Shown here: positions 24,181 to 32,098 of the stretch, piece by piece
How positions within the stretch are numbered: position 1 is the stretch's first letter
Layout of the letters: every line of letters begins with the position of its first letter
From: Paenibacillus whitsoniae
Lineage (GTDB): Bacteria; Bacillota; Bacilli; Paenibacillales; NBRC-103111
NCBI RefSeq assembly: GCF_003955665.1
Contig: NZ_RXHU01000030.1
Coordinates: forward strand, 1-39,240
Length of the DNA stretch: 39,240 nucleotides
Direction: 5' to 3'
The notes under the pieces: generated by a model
Told to the model about the DNA's origin: nothing
What the model saw: only the letters and a program-made list of their open reading frames with translations
Databases searched by the model: none
Made by a program: the position numbers and the translations under genes

Positions 24181-27100
24181 ATGGTTAGGGATTTGGTGAA
24201 CAATTTTTCGATTCTGGCTGTATTTATTTTTGTGTCCATGCAAGTCTTCTATTCGGCGCGTGTACAAGCTTCGGCCAAATGGAAGCAGCAAGTCGGCCTG
24301 GGACTGGTCCACGGGTTGTTCGGCACCCTGCTGGCCTATCTTGGCGTCGTGGTTTCGTTCGGGCACATTATGGATTTGAAGGCCATTGCCATTATTATGG
24401 CCACATTCATGGGCGGAGCGCCAGCCGGACTCATTGCAACAATCACGATCATCGTCGGTCGTTTTGTTATGGACCCCTCCTCCCTGCTGCGGGTTGCGAT
24501 TCTCGGTTTTCTGATTTTTGCAGGGTGTATCATCATTGATGCGGTTGTGAAATCGTACTGGAAAAAATGGGTGCTGCTGACGCTGTGCCCGATCGTTGTA
24601 CTGTTTGTGGATATGACCGTTATTTTCCACGTCCCATTTCAAGAGCTTGTGCTGCCCATGCTGCTGCTGCATGCGGCGGGCGGCTTGTTCGCAGCCGGGC
24701 TGATTCGGTATTTTTTGCGTGCCGAGCAGCTGAAGCGTCAGGTCGTTTATGCCCAGCAGGAGCTGGTTGAGGTACTTCGCATGCAGCCGGGCCTCACGTT
24801 CAAGCTGGAGTGTATTGACGGCGATCCGGTGTACACCATGATAGACGGGCAATTATTGACGCAGCTCGGTCTCCAGCCGGTCGATTATTTGCACAAAAAG
24901 GTGGAACATCTGCCACACTTTCCCGAAGAGACTGCTTCTTTTTTAAAGGAAAAATATGAAAAAGCGATCCGGGGAGAAGCGGTCGTTTATGAGACGGATT
25001 TTCGCGGACGCACGCTGCTGACGACGCTGCAGCCGGTGAATAACGGTGGCAAGGTGGAAGTCATCATCGGTTCCACGACGGACATTACGGAGCGGAAAGC
25101 GGCGGAGCTGCTCATTCAGGAGAGTGAAGAGCGCTATCGCATTCTAGTGGAAAATTCGCATGAGGGCATCATGAGTTTCACGACGGAAGGCGTGCTTGCC
25201 TCCGTTAACGTTTCGGCGCCATTTATGAAGTACACCAGCCTGGAACGGCTGATCGGAAAGCGCTTGTCGGCGCTGCTGCAGCCTGATGAGCGATTGATAT
25301 GGGATAAGAACTTCAATGAAGCGCTGCAGAGCGATCATAATGTGCCATTTGAACTGAGCGTTCTTTTCAAGGATGGAATTACCCGCAACTATCATATCAC
25401 ACTGTCGGCGTATCATCATGCGGACGGGCGTGTCAAAGGAATTGTAGGCACGGTGCATGATCTTACCGAGGTGCGCATGCGGATGGCCGCCGATCAAGCG
25501 AATCAGGCCAAGAGCCAGTTTATCGCAAAAATGAGCCATGAAATCCGCACGCCACTCAACGGTATTATCGGACTTACGCAATTGCTCGGCAAAACGCCGC
25601 TTTCCGTTCACCAGAGAGATTACTTGAACAATATCACCTATTCCTCGCAGACACTGCTCGGGATTATCAACGATGTGCTCGATTTTTCTAAAGTTGAAGC
25701 AGGCAAAATCGAGGTCGAGCGGATCAGCTTTGATCTGGACGAGATGCTCAAAGAGCTTTCCCGCGTATGCAGCGTGCTCACGGAGAGCCGTCCGATTGAG
25801 CTGATTTTCAGCACGGCGGCGGGGATGCCAAGACATGTGCTCGGCGATCCGCTGCGGCTTAAGCAGGTGCTGCTCAACTTATGCAGCAATGCTATCAAAT
25901 TTACGAGAACAGGCTACGTGATGCTTCAAGTTGAGCTGGCCGAGCCCGCCGCCCATTTCGCAGGTGACATTCAATTGACCTTCAGCGTGGTCGACTCGGG
26001 GATCGGGATTTCGGCGGATAGACTCAATGTGATTTTCGAACCGTTCTCTCAAGCGGCGGGATCCACAAGCCGGGAATATGGGGGGACAGGCCTCGGTCTG
26101 ACGATCAGCAAACATTTGATCAGTCTGATGGGCGGCGATCTGCAAGCGGAAAGCGTCATTGGGCAGGGCAGCCGGTTCTCGTTTACGTTGCCGTTTCAGA
26201 CTGTGGTGCCGCACGATTTGGAGGATTGGACGCTTGGCCCTGACGAGCAGCCGGAGTTGTATCGCGTGCTGCTCGCTGAGGATCATCCCTTGATGAGCGG
26301 GGCTTTGCAGGACACGATGGAATCGTTCGAGATGGTGGTTACGGCCGTATCCTCATGGTCGGCGTTATCTCAAAAGCTTATGGAGGCGGAAGAGGGACGG
26401 GAACGTTACGATTGCCTGCTCCTGGATATGGAATGTGACGATATGTACGGCGTAGAGACGTGGCAATCGTTTCTGCAAGGGCTTAACCGTGCAGCCAGCA
26501 AAGTGATCTGTTTGACTTCATCGATGGGCAAGGAGGAGCTTCTGGGACTGTCAAAAGCCGAGTGGCCGGATGCAATTCTCGTCAAGCCGGTTTCCCGATT
26601 GGAGCTTCATCAGACGCTCGCGGCTCTATTTCACCCGAAGGATGCCGAACCGATGGAGAACAGCGGCAAGCTGCCTGCTCCGATATTCGAGGGCAACCAA
26701 ACCGTTTCGCTTCTATTGGTCGAAGACAATGAGATCAATCAGCAGGTTGCCAAAGAATTGCTGGAAGAGCGCGGTTACCGCGTGGCAATCGCGGACAACG
26801 GCCAGGCGGCGATTGAGCTTTTGGAACATGGCGATTTCTCCCTCGTGCTAATGGATATTCATATGCCGATGATGGACGGTGTGGAAGCGACGAAATATTT
26901 GCGCCAGACAGCGCAATTTGCCGGACTGCCGATTATCGGATTGACGGCCAATGCGGCCAAGGAAGATCACGAATATTATTTGCAGATCGGGATGAACGAC
27001 GTCATCTCCAAGCCGCTCGACGTGAAACAGCTGTACAGTGCTGTAAACAAGTGGAGCGGACAAACTCACGCATCGGGCGCGGCAGCTGACCGAGGGCTGG

Positions 27101-27471
27101 AGCCGGAGCCGGGCAGTTACTACAAAGGTATTGCCGCCATTGATTGGCGGGAGGCGCTTGCCCGCGTCGAAGGCAAGGTGAGCATTCTGACAACGATGCT
27201 GGGCATGTTCAAAAAGAATTACGCGGACTTCGCCGAGCAGCTCCTCATTCAGCATCATCGGGGAGACGAGGCTGCAGTCAAACGCGCCGTGCACACGCTC
27301 ATCGGCGTGGCTGGCAGTATTTCCGCCGGGCGGCTGCGCGAGGCGGCGCTGGCGCTTGAGCAGCAGATTCTGCAAGGCGAGAATCTGCTGGAAGGGCTGG
27401 CGCAGGTTGCGGACGAAATTGTGCGCATTACGGTGCACATTCCGGACGAGCCTGCGGTCGTTGCGGAGTAG
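24181..27471 (+). CDS. Hybrid sensor histidine kinase with 5TM-LYT sensor, two PAS, two receivers and Hpt
   Basis: This 1096-residue protein carries a whole phosphorelay in one chain. Residues 1-190 hold hydrophobic helices of the LytS-like 5TM-LYT type (FMGGAPAGLIATITIIVGRF). Two PAS domains follow (about 195-305 and 315-435), then HisKA with His453 in KMSHEIRTPLNG. The ATPase has the G boxes VDSGIGIS and GGTGLGLTIS. Receiver 1 has Asp749 (LLLDMECDD) and receiver 2 has Asp892 (VLMDIHMPMMDG). The C-terminal Hpt has His1038 in HTLIGVAGS, where the usual Lys is Ile. No response-regulator gene is next to it, so the output partner is unknown. The ATG at 24181 has AGGGGG upstream. Confidence 0.92.
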   Translation: MVRDLVNNFSILAVFIFVSMQVFYSARVQASAKWKQQVGLGLVHGLFGTLLAYLGVVVSFGHIMDLKAIAIIMATFMGGAPAGLIATITIIVGRFVMDPSSLLRVAILGFLIFAGCIIIDAVVKSYWKKWVLLTLCPIVVLFVDMTVIFHVPFQELVLPMLLLHAAGGLFAAGLIRYFLRAEQLKRQVVYAQQELVEVLRMQPGLTFKLECIDGDPVYTMIDGQLLTQLGLQPVDYLHKKVEHLPHFPEETASFLKEKYEKAIRGEAVVYETDFRGRTLLTTLQPVNNGGKVEVIIGSTTDITERKAAELLIQESEERYRILVENSHEGIMSFTTEGVLASVNVSAPFMKYTSLERLIGKRLSALLQPDERLIWDKNFNEALQSDHNVPFELSVLFKDGITRNYHITLSAYHHADGRVKGIVGTVHDLTEVRMRMAADQANQAKSQFIAKMSHEIRTPLNGIIGLTQLLGKTPLSVHQRDYLNNITYSSQTLLGIINDVLDFSKVEAGKIEVERISFDLDEMLKELSRVCSVLTESRPIELIFSTAAGMPRHVLGDPLRLKQVLLNLCSNAIKFTRTGYVMLQVELAEPAAHFAGDIQLTFSVVDSGIGISADRLNVIFEPFSQAAGSTSREYGGTGLGLTISKHLISLMGGDLQAESVIGQGSRFSFTLPFQTVVPHDLEDWTLGPDEQPELYRVLLAEDHPLMSGALQDTMESFEMVVTAVSSWSALSQKLMEAEEGRERYDCLLLDMECDDMYGVETWQSFLQGLNRAASKVICLTSSMGKEELLGLSKAEWPDAILVKPVSRLELHQTLAALFHPKDAEPMENSGKLPAPIFEGNQTVSLLLVEDNEINQQVAKELLEERGYRVAIADNGQAAIELLEHGDFSLVLMDIHMPMMDGVEATKYLRQTAQFAGLPIIGLTANAAKEDHEYYLQIGMNDVISKPLDVKQLYSAVNKWSGQTHASGAAADRGLEPEPGSYYKGIAAIDWREALARVEGKVSILTTMLGMFKKNYADFAEQLLIQHHRGDEAAVKRAVHTLIGVAGSISAGRLREAALALEQQILQGENLLEGLAQVADEIVRITVHIPDEPAVVAE

Positions 27472-27550
27472 GCGGGGATTCGTCAGGCAAGCGGTGCTGG
27501 ACGAGCCACGCGATTCTGAGGCGGCCTCCGGCAACGCCACAAAGCAAAAT

Positions 27551-27598
27551 AAAAAGCAGCATTCAAGGACGATCACGTTCAGGAATGCTGCTTTTTTT
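27551..27598. terminator. Bidirectional terminator
   Basis: AAAAAGCAGCATTC pairs with GAATGCTGCTTTTT across a 20-base loop, with A and T runs on the two sides. It separates the hybrid kinase gene from the convergent uxu operon. Confidence 0.88.
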
Positions 27599-27615
27599 GG
27601 GGTAGGAAAGATCGC

Positions 27616-28470
27616 TTACACGCCGGAGTAAGCCAAAAAACCGCCGTCCACCGGCACGGTCGTTCCGGTCACAAAGCCGGACATGTCGCTGTCGGCCAGC
27701 CACAGCAGCGTGCCGAGCAGATCCTCCGGATTGCCGAAGCGGCGCATCGGCGTGTGGGAAATGATTTTGTGCGACCGTTCAGTCAGCGAGCCGTCTTCCT
27801 TCTTCAGCAGCTTGGCGTTTTGCTCCGTCACGAAAAAGCCTGGGGCGATCGCATTGACACGAATACCGCTTTCCGCCAGGTGTACGGCCAGCCATTGCGT
27901 GAAGTTCTCGATAGCCGCCTTGGCGGCGCTGTACGCGGGCACCTTCGTCATCGGCGACGGCGCGCTCATCGACGAGATGTTAATGACCGTCGCGCCGGCT
28001 CTGCCGTGCATCGATCGGGTGAACACCTGCGTCGGTATTAGCGTGCCGACGAAGTTCAGATCGAGCACCTGGCGGAAGCCGCTGATGCTGAGGTCGTAGA
28101 AGGTCTGCACGTCGGGATTCGCCAGATCCTCCAGCTTAAATGTTTCATTCGTCGTATTCGCGCTCGGATGATTGCCGCCTGCGCCGTTAATAAGGATGTC
28201 GCACGTGCCCAGCCGCTCGGTCACTTCCGCCGCCGCTTTTGTCACGCTCTCGGCATCCGTTACGTCGCAGGATACCGCAATCGCTTTGCCCCCGGCCGAT
28301 TCAATCTCGGCTGCAACGGCAAGCCCTTTCTCCAGCGTGCGGTTCAGAATCGCCACTTGGGCACCCTGTCTCGCCATTTCCAATGCCATCACTCGGCAGA
28401 GCACGCCTGCGCCTCCGGTGATAACGACAACTTTTTCTAGTAAGGATGGAAAATTCGTTAATGGACTCAT
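27616..28470 (-). CDS. uxuB: D-mannonate (fructuronate) oxidoreductase, SDR type
   Basis: This 284-residue short-chain dehydrogenase has the nucleotide motif TGGAGVLC at 18-25, NGAGG near 95-99 and catalytic Ser167/Tyr180/Lys184 (YSAAK). The TGGxGxLC form and the pairing with uxuA point to the Bacillus YjmF/UxuB-type enzyme that interconverts fructuronate and mannonate with NAD(H). It is unrelated to the long-chain E. coli UxuB. The start at 28470 overlaps the uxuA stop in ATGA, so translation is coupled; AAGGAG lies 13 bases upstream. It is the last gene of the operon. The exact substrate is inferred from context. Confidence 0.87.
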   Translation of the reverse strand: MSPLTNFPSLLEKVVVITGGAGVLCRVMALEMARQGAQVAILNRTLEKGLAVAAEIESAGGKAIAVSCDVTDAESVTKAAAEVTERLGTCDILINGAGGNHPSANTTNETFKLEDLANPDVQTFYDLSISGFRQVLDLNFVGTLIPTQVFTRSMHGRAGATVINISSMSAPSPMTKVPAYSAAKAAIENFTQWLAVHLAESGIRVNAIAPGFFVTEQNAKLLKKEDGSLTERSHKIISHTPMRRFGNPEDLLGTLLWLADSDMSGFVTGTTVPVDGGFLAYSGV

Positions 28471-29561
28471 AAGCTTGCGTCCGCTCCTTTCGTGGCTGCT
28501 GCGTGCTGTTTTTGATGCATATCCCACAGTCCCCATAAGTACATGATGCCGAGCGCGCGGTCATAGAGGCCGTAACCCGGACGGCAGTGCTCATCCCAAA
28601 TATGGCGTCCATGGTCGGGACGGCAGAAGCCTTCATACTGATGCTGCGACAGCGCCTCGACGATGCCCGCCATATCAACGGTGCCGTCTTGCGTCCGGTG
28701 CGACGTCTCAATAAAGTCGCCATTCTCGTACACCCGCACATTGCGCAGATGAGCAAAAGGAATGCGCTCCGCAAACTCATGCACCATCGCGACGATATCG
28801 TTCGCCGGATTCGCGCCGAGCGAGCCGCTGCAGAGCGTCAGGCCGTTGTACGGGCTGTCGTGCAACGCGAGGAAACGGCGAATATTCGCTTGGCCCGTCA
28901 TGAGGCGGGGCAGACCGAACACCGACCACGGCGGATCGTCCGGATGTATAGCCATGCGAATATCGTTGGCAGCGGCGACAGGAATAATCTCGTCCAGGAA
29001 ATATTTGACGTTCGCCCATAACTGCTCCTCCGTCACGCCCTCATACGCCTCAAACAGTTCCGTCAAACGCGCCAAACGCTCCGGCTCCCAACCCGGCATC
29101 GAGAAGCTGGGGTCCGCATTAATGCGCTGAACGTGCTCCTGCAGGTCGAGCCCGGCGATTTTGTCTTTTTCATAAAAGAGGGCTGTAGAGCCGTCCTCCA
29201 GCTCCTTGTGCAGATCCGTCCGCACCCAGTCGAAGACCGGCATGAAATTGTAGCAAATGACCTTGACGCCGACTTTGGCAAGCTTTTCGATCGTCTTGAT
29301 ATAATTCGCGATGTACTGATCCCGGCTCGGCAGTCCCAGCTTAATATCCTCATGGATGTTCACGCTCTCCACGACCTTGATATGCAGGCCGGCCTGGTCC
29401 GCCTCCTCCTTCACTTGCAGAATGCGGTCCATTGGCCACTCCTCGCCGACCGGCACATCGTGCAAGGCCCAGACGATGCCTTCGACCCCGGGAATTTGCT
29501 TGATCTGTTTCAGCGTAACGGTATCATTGCCTTCGCCAAACCAACGGAATACCATCTTCAT
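28467..29561 (-). CDS. uxuA: Mannonate dehydratase
   Basis: This 364-residue enzyme starts [20 protein letters not shown] followed by [17 protein letters not shown], the well-known opening of UxuA. It dehydrates D-mannonate to 2-keto-3-deoxy-D-gluconate with a divalent metal. Later stretches [16 protein letters not shown] and [11 protein letters not shown] supply the metal-binding His, Asp and Cys residues. It sits between the GntR regulator (18 bases upstream) and the mannonate oxidoreductase (overlapping), forming one operon. GGAGG is 13 bases before the ATG, a longer gap than usual. A nearer ATG opens only a 15-codon frame. Confidence 0.96.
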   Translation of the reverse strand: MKMVFRWFGEGNDTVTLKQIKQIPGVEGIVWALHDVPVGEEWPMDRILQVKEEADQAGLHIKVVESVNIHEDIKLGLPSRDQYIANYIKTIEKLAKVGVKVICYNFMPVFDWVRTDLHKELEDGSTALFYEKDKIAGLDLQEHVQRINADPSFSMPGWEPERLARLTELFEAYEGVTEEQLWANVKYFLDEIIPVAAANDIRMAIHPDDPPWSVFGLPRLMTGQANIRRFLALHDSPYNGLTLCSGSLGANPANDIVAMVHEFAERIPFAHLRNVRVYENGDFIETSHRTQDGTVDMAGIVEALSQHQYEGFCRPDHGRHIWDEHCRPGYGLYDRALGIMYLWGLWDMHQKQHAAATKGADASL

Positions 29562-29579
29562 CGTTGTCCATTCGCCTCC

Positions 29580-30257
29580 TTACTTGAAATAGGTTGGAAA
29601 CTTCTCTTTTAACATGGCCTGATCGGCGACACCGACCTGCAAATGCTCGCGAAGGAGGCGATCTGCGGCGTCCGGCTGCTTCGCATCAATAGCATGGAGC
29701 ATCTGTTGGTGCTGCTCGTGCAGCGCCTCCCAGTGATGATCCGTGGCCAGCCGCAGCATGCGGATCCGGTTCAGATGCACGTTCACCTGCTGGATAACCG
29801 CCCATGTGTTCATTTTGCGGCAGCCTTCGAAAATCGCGCGGTGAAACGCCTCGTCCAGCTCGAACATTTGCTTGTAGTCATGCTGCTCCATGCAGGCTTG
29901 CTGCATCGCCAGATTCGTCCGCAGCGCTTGCAGCTCCGCCGCCGGGAAGTGCTCGCAGGCTGAGCGGAGCACCGCCGCCTCGAGCTGCTCGCGGATGAAA
30001 CGGGCTTCATCGACGAGCGCCAGATCAATGAGCGAGACGATCGTCCCGCGCTGCGGATAAATGTCGAGCAGCCCTTCCTGCGACAGCTGCACAAAGCTTT
30101 CTCGTACCGGCGTCCGGGAAACGCCGAAAGTGAGCGAGATTTCCTTCTCGGAAATCGCTGCGCCCGGCAACAGCTCGAGGTTCAGGATCTGAGCCTTCAG
30201 CGCTTGATAGACCGCATCCCGCGTCGAGCTGACCGAAGGTCTTTGGAATTGATTCAT
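29580..30257 (-). CDS. GntR-family (FadR/FCD) regulator of hexuronate genes
   Basis: This 225-residue regulator has an N-terminal winged helix (AISEKEISLTFGVSRTPVRE, then LLDIYPQRGTIV) and an all-helical FCD ligand domain. Asp and His residues such as ELDEAFHRAIF fit the metal-binding site of FCD proteins. These repressors usually bind a sugar acid and release DNA. It is the first gene of the uxu operon. A perfect 30-bp palindrome 40 bases upstream of its start is very likely its operator, giving autoregulation. The ATG at 30257 has AAGGAG 7 bases upstream. Confidence 0.92.
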   Translation of the reverse strand: MNQFQRPSVSSTRDAVYQALKAQILNLELLPGAAISEKEISLTFGVSRTPVRESFVQLSQEGLLDIYPQRGTIVSLIDLALVDEARFIREQLEAAVLRSACEHFPAAELQALRTNLAMQQACMEQHDYKQMFELDEAFHRAIFEGCRKMNTWAVIQQVNVHLNRIRMLRLATDHHWEALHEQHQQMLHAIDAKQPDAADRLLREHLQVGVADQAMLKEKFPTYFK

Positions 30258-30296
30258 GGACACACTCCTTGGGTTAGTGGTGATACGATTATACGA

Positions 30297-30326
30297 CCAT
30301 ACTACCATACTTGTATGGTAGTATGG
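30297..30326. promoter_or_regulatory. 30-bp perfect palindrome, probable GntR operator
   Basis: CCATACTACCATAC and its exact reverse complement are separated by TT. Inside, two overlapping TATGGTAGTAT-type half-sites can be seen, as in FadR-subfamily operators. It lies in the promoter region of the gntR-uxuA-uxuB operon. Confidence 0.8.
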
Positions 30327-30379
30327 AAGTGGGCGAAGCTGCTTATTTCACGAGCCCGTTATGGTTGAACAAGCTAATT

Positions 30380-30557
30380 CCTGCAAAAATGCAGACATTG
30401 TCAGCAAAAATGATGTTATCTGCAAAAAACCTGCAATCCAGCAGGTTTTTGAGCCGAATCCGTTCGAAAAGAGGATTACCGCCAAACATGCCTGCCTTAT
30501 CGCAGGTATTTCATCGAATCCGCAGGGGATCGCGGAATATTCCTGCGGATTTGCAGG
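30380..30557. repeat. Four-core hairpin repeat module, copy C
   Basis: Four 16-base cores CCTGC-N6-GCAGG start at 30380, 30430, 30491 and 30542, with spacings of 50, 61 and 51 bases, identical to copy A. Cores 2, 3 and 4 have perfect 5-base arms, and core 1 ends in GCAGA. A hairpin AATCC/GGATT lies at the centre between cores 2 and 3, and another (AATCCGC with GCGGAATATT) between cores 3 and 4. The six core-loop bases differ every time. The module lies between the GntR promoter and the 3' end of the ParB-like gene. Confidence 0.85.
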
Positions 30558-30708
30558 CATTGCGGGGAATGGGGAGGCCACCGACCTGCGAGGCTGGAAA
30601 TTTCGCCTCAGCTGTCATTGGCTCAAACAGCCATGCACTCCCGGCTGCGAGGCTCCCTTCGTGCGATGGGCCTATTGCGCATGCCTGGGCCGGCGCGCAA
30701 ATGCAAAG

Positions 30709-30751
30709 AAGGCGCCCCCCAGAACCGATCTTGGATCGGTAGGGGACGCCT
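30709..30751 (-). terminator. Terminator after ParB-like gene
   Basis: A long stem GAAGGCG/CGCCTTC with a second hairpin ACCGATC/GATCGGT inside lies 14 bases beyond the stop codon. The minus-strand exit is TTTGCATTT, a modest T tract. Confidence 0.7.
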
Positions 30752-30764
30752 TCTGCGTCAAAAC

Positions 30765-31961
30765 CTATTGTGCAGCCGCCAGCGCCTGCACTTTTTTCAA
30801 GGCGTCCAGCTGCTGCTCCAGCTGCTGGACGAGGACGTGCAGGTCCCGTGCGAACGCCGCGTCGGCTTGCACGGCTCGGGCCATGCCCGCCAGCTGCGCT
30901 TCGCCGGCTGGCAGGGCCGGCAGCGCGCTCAGCAGCCGCTGGAGCGCGCCTGCCAAAGCCGCCGCCGGCTCGGCCGCGGCGCTCGCCCCGGCTGCAGCGG
31001 GCTGCGCCGCCGCTGCGTCACGACCGGCTGCCTCCGCAGGAGCAGCCGCCCCCAGCGCGCCTTCACCCGCAGGTGAAGGCGCAGCAACCGAAGCCGCGCG
31101 CTCCGCCGGCGCGGCCACAGCCTCTACACGCGCAGTTTCTGCGCGCGTGCTTTCCTCCGCGGCCCGCGCAGCCTCCGCCCGCGCGGCCTCCTCGCGCTCC
31201 TGCGCAGCGAGCGCCTTCTCCGCCTTCTCCGCGGCGGCTTTGGCCCGCTCGGCGCGGTTGCTCTGCATGACCGACCACGTCTCGATGAGCTCCGGGCCGG
31301 ATTTGAACAACAGCTTGCCTTTCATGCTGTCGGAAATGTCCTTATCTTTGAACATTTTCGCGATTTTTTTCACGTCCGGCACCGACAGCGCGTCCCGCGC
31401 GGCCGTGAGCGCCAGCGCATCGCGGAACTCGACCGCCACGTCCTTGAGCGGCAGCAGCTGGTCTTCCGTCAGCTTGTCCTTGCGAATTTCGGTGCCGCTG
31501 ACGATCATCTTTTTCACGGCGCTGCCGAATTTCAGCAGTTCGCACTTATTCTTAATATAAGATTCGGGCTTGCCGAGCTTGCTGGACAAGAATTTAAGCG
31601 AAGAGTTGAACTTGGACTCATGCATCAGCTTATGAAAAGCTTCCGCCTCTTCAATCGGCGAGAACCCTTGACGGGTCAAATTTTCTGCGATCTGCTCCAG
31701 ATAAATTTCCATTTCATCGGTCACCGTCGACACAATACAAGGGATCGTCGGTTTATTCAACATCAGGCTCGCCTTATAGCGGCGATTGCCATAAATGATT
31801 TTATAACGGCCGTCCGGCGTCTTTCTGACCTTGATGGGGGACAGCAGGCCGATTTCCTCGATGCTTTTCATTAATTCCTCGAGCGCTTCCTCATCGAACT
31901 GGTAGCGGGGCTGGTCCGTGTCTTCGTCAATCAAATGCATCCCAATGTGCTCAATATCCAT
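30765..31961 (-). CDS. Orphan ParB-like (ParB/Spo0J N-domain) protein with Ala-rich tail
   Basis: This 398-residue protein has the ParB N-terminal domain: QPRYQFDEEALEELMKSIEE, the GNRRYKA box at 58-64 and ENLTRQGFSPIEEAEAF at 93-109, the arginine-patch/CTP-switch region. A helix-turn-helix-like part follows to about 230. Residues about 235-370 are almost pure Ala/Glu/Arg then Ala/Pro low-complexity sequence. A final coiled coil (VQQLEQQLDALKKVQ) may dimerise it. There is no ParA, gidB or soj beside it, so it is not the chromosomal Spo0J. A nucleoid or regulator role like that of Noc-type paralogs is possible. The ATG at 31961 has GGAG 8 bases upstream. Confidence 0.82.
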   Translation of the reverse strand: MDIEHIGMHLIDEDTDQPRYQFDEEALEELMKSIEEIGLLSPIKVRKTPDGRYKIIYGNRRYKASLMLNKPTIPCIVSTVTDEMEIYLEQIAENLTRQGFSPIEEAEAFHKLMHESKFNSSLKFLSSKLGKPESYIKNKCELLKFGSAVKKMIVSGTEIRKDKLTEDQLLPLKDVAVEFRDALALTAARDALSVPDVKKIAKMFKDKDISDSMKGKLLFKSGPELIETWSVMQSNRAERAKAAAEKAEKALAAQEREEAARAEAARAAEESTRAETARVEAVAAPAERAASVAAPSPAGEGALGAAAPAEAAGRDAAAAQPAAAGASAAAEPAAALAGALQRLLSALPALPAGEAQLAGMARAVQADAAFARDLHVLVQQLEQQLDALKKVQALAAAQ

Positions 31962-32098
31962 CGTCATGTCTCCATTCGTTCCTAATCTCTGACTCTATTA
32001 TATATGAAGCTTCCAGATGTGGGAATGCGGCGCAAATTCCAATAAAAAACGTTGCATGGAACCCGAATGAAAGGAATAATAGAAGGAGGTGTCGAAAT

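Noticed and set aside
30297..30326. Transcription terminator
   Set aside because: The palindrome is AT-containing, has no T run and lies upstream of a gene start, which fits an operator.
30361..31560. 399-codon open frame opposite the ParB-like gene
   Set aside because: It is antisense to the Ala-rich tail, consists mainly of Ala/Ser/Cys, and has no ribosome site. The minus strand carries the recognisable ParB motifs.
30765..31961. Chromosomal Spo0J/ParB partition gene
   Set aside because: There is no soj/parA or gidB next to it and no parS-like site was noticed. The Ala-rich tail is unlike Spo0J.
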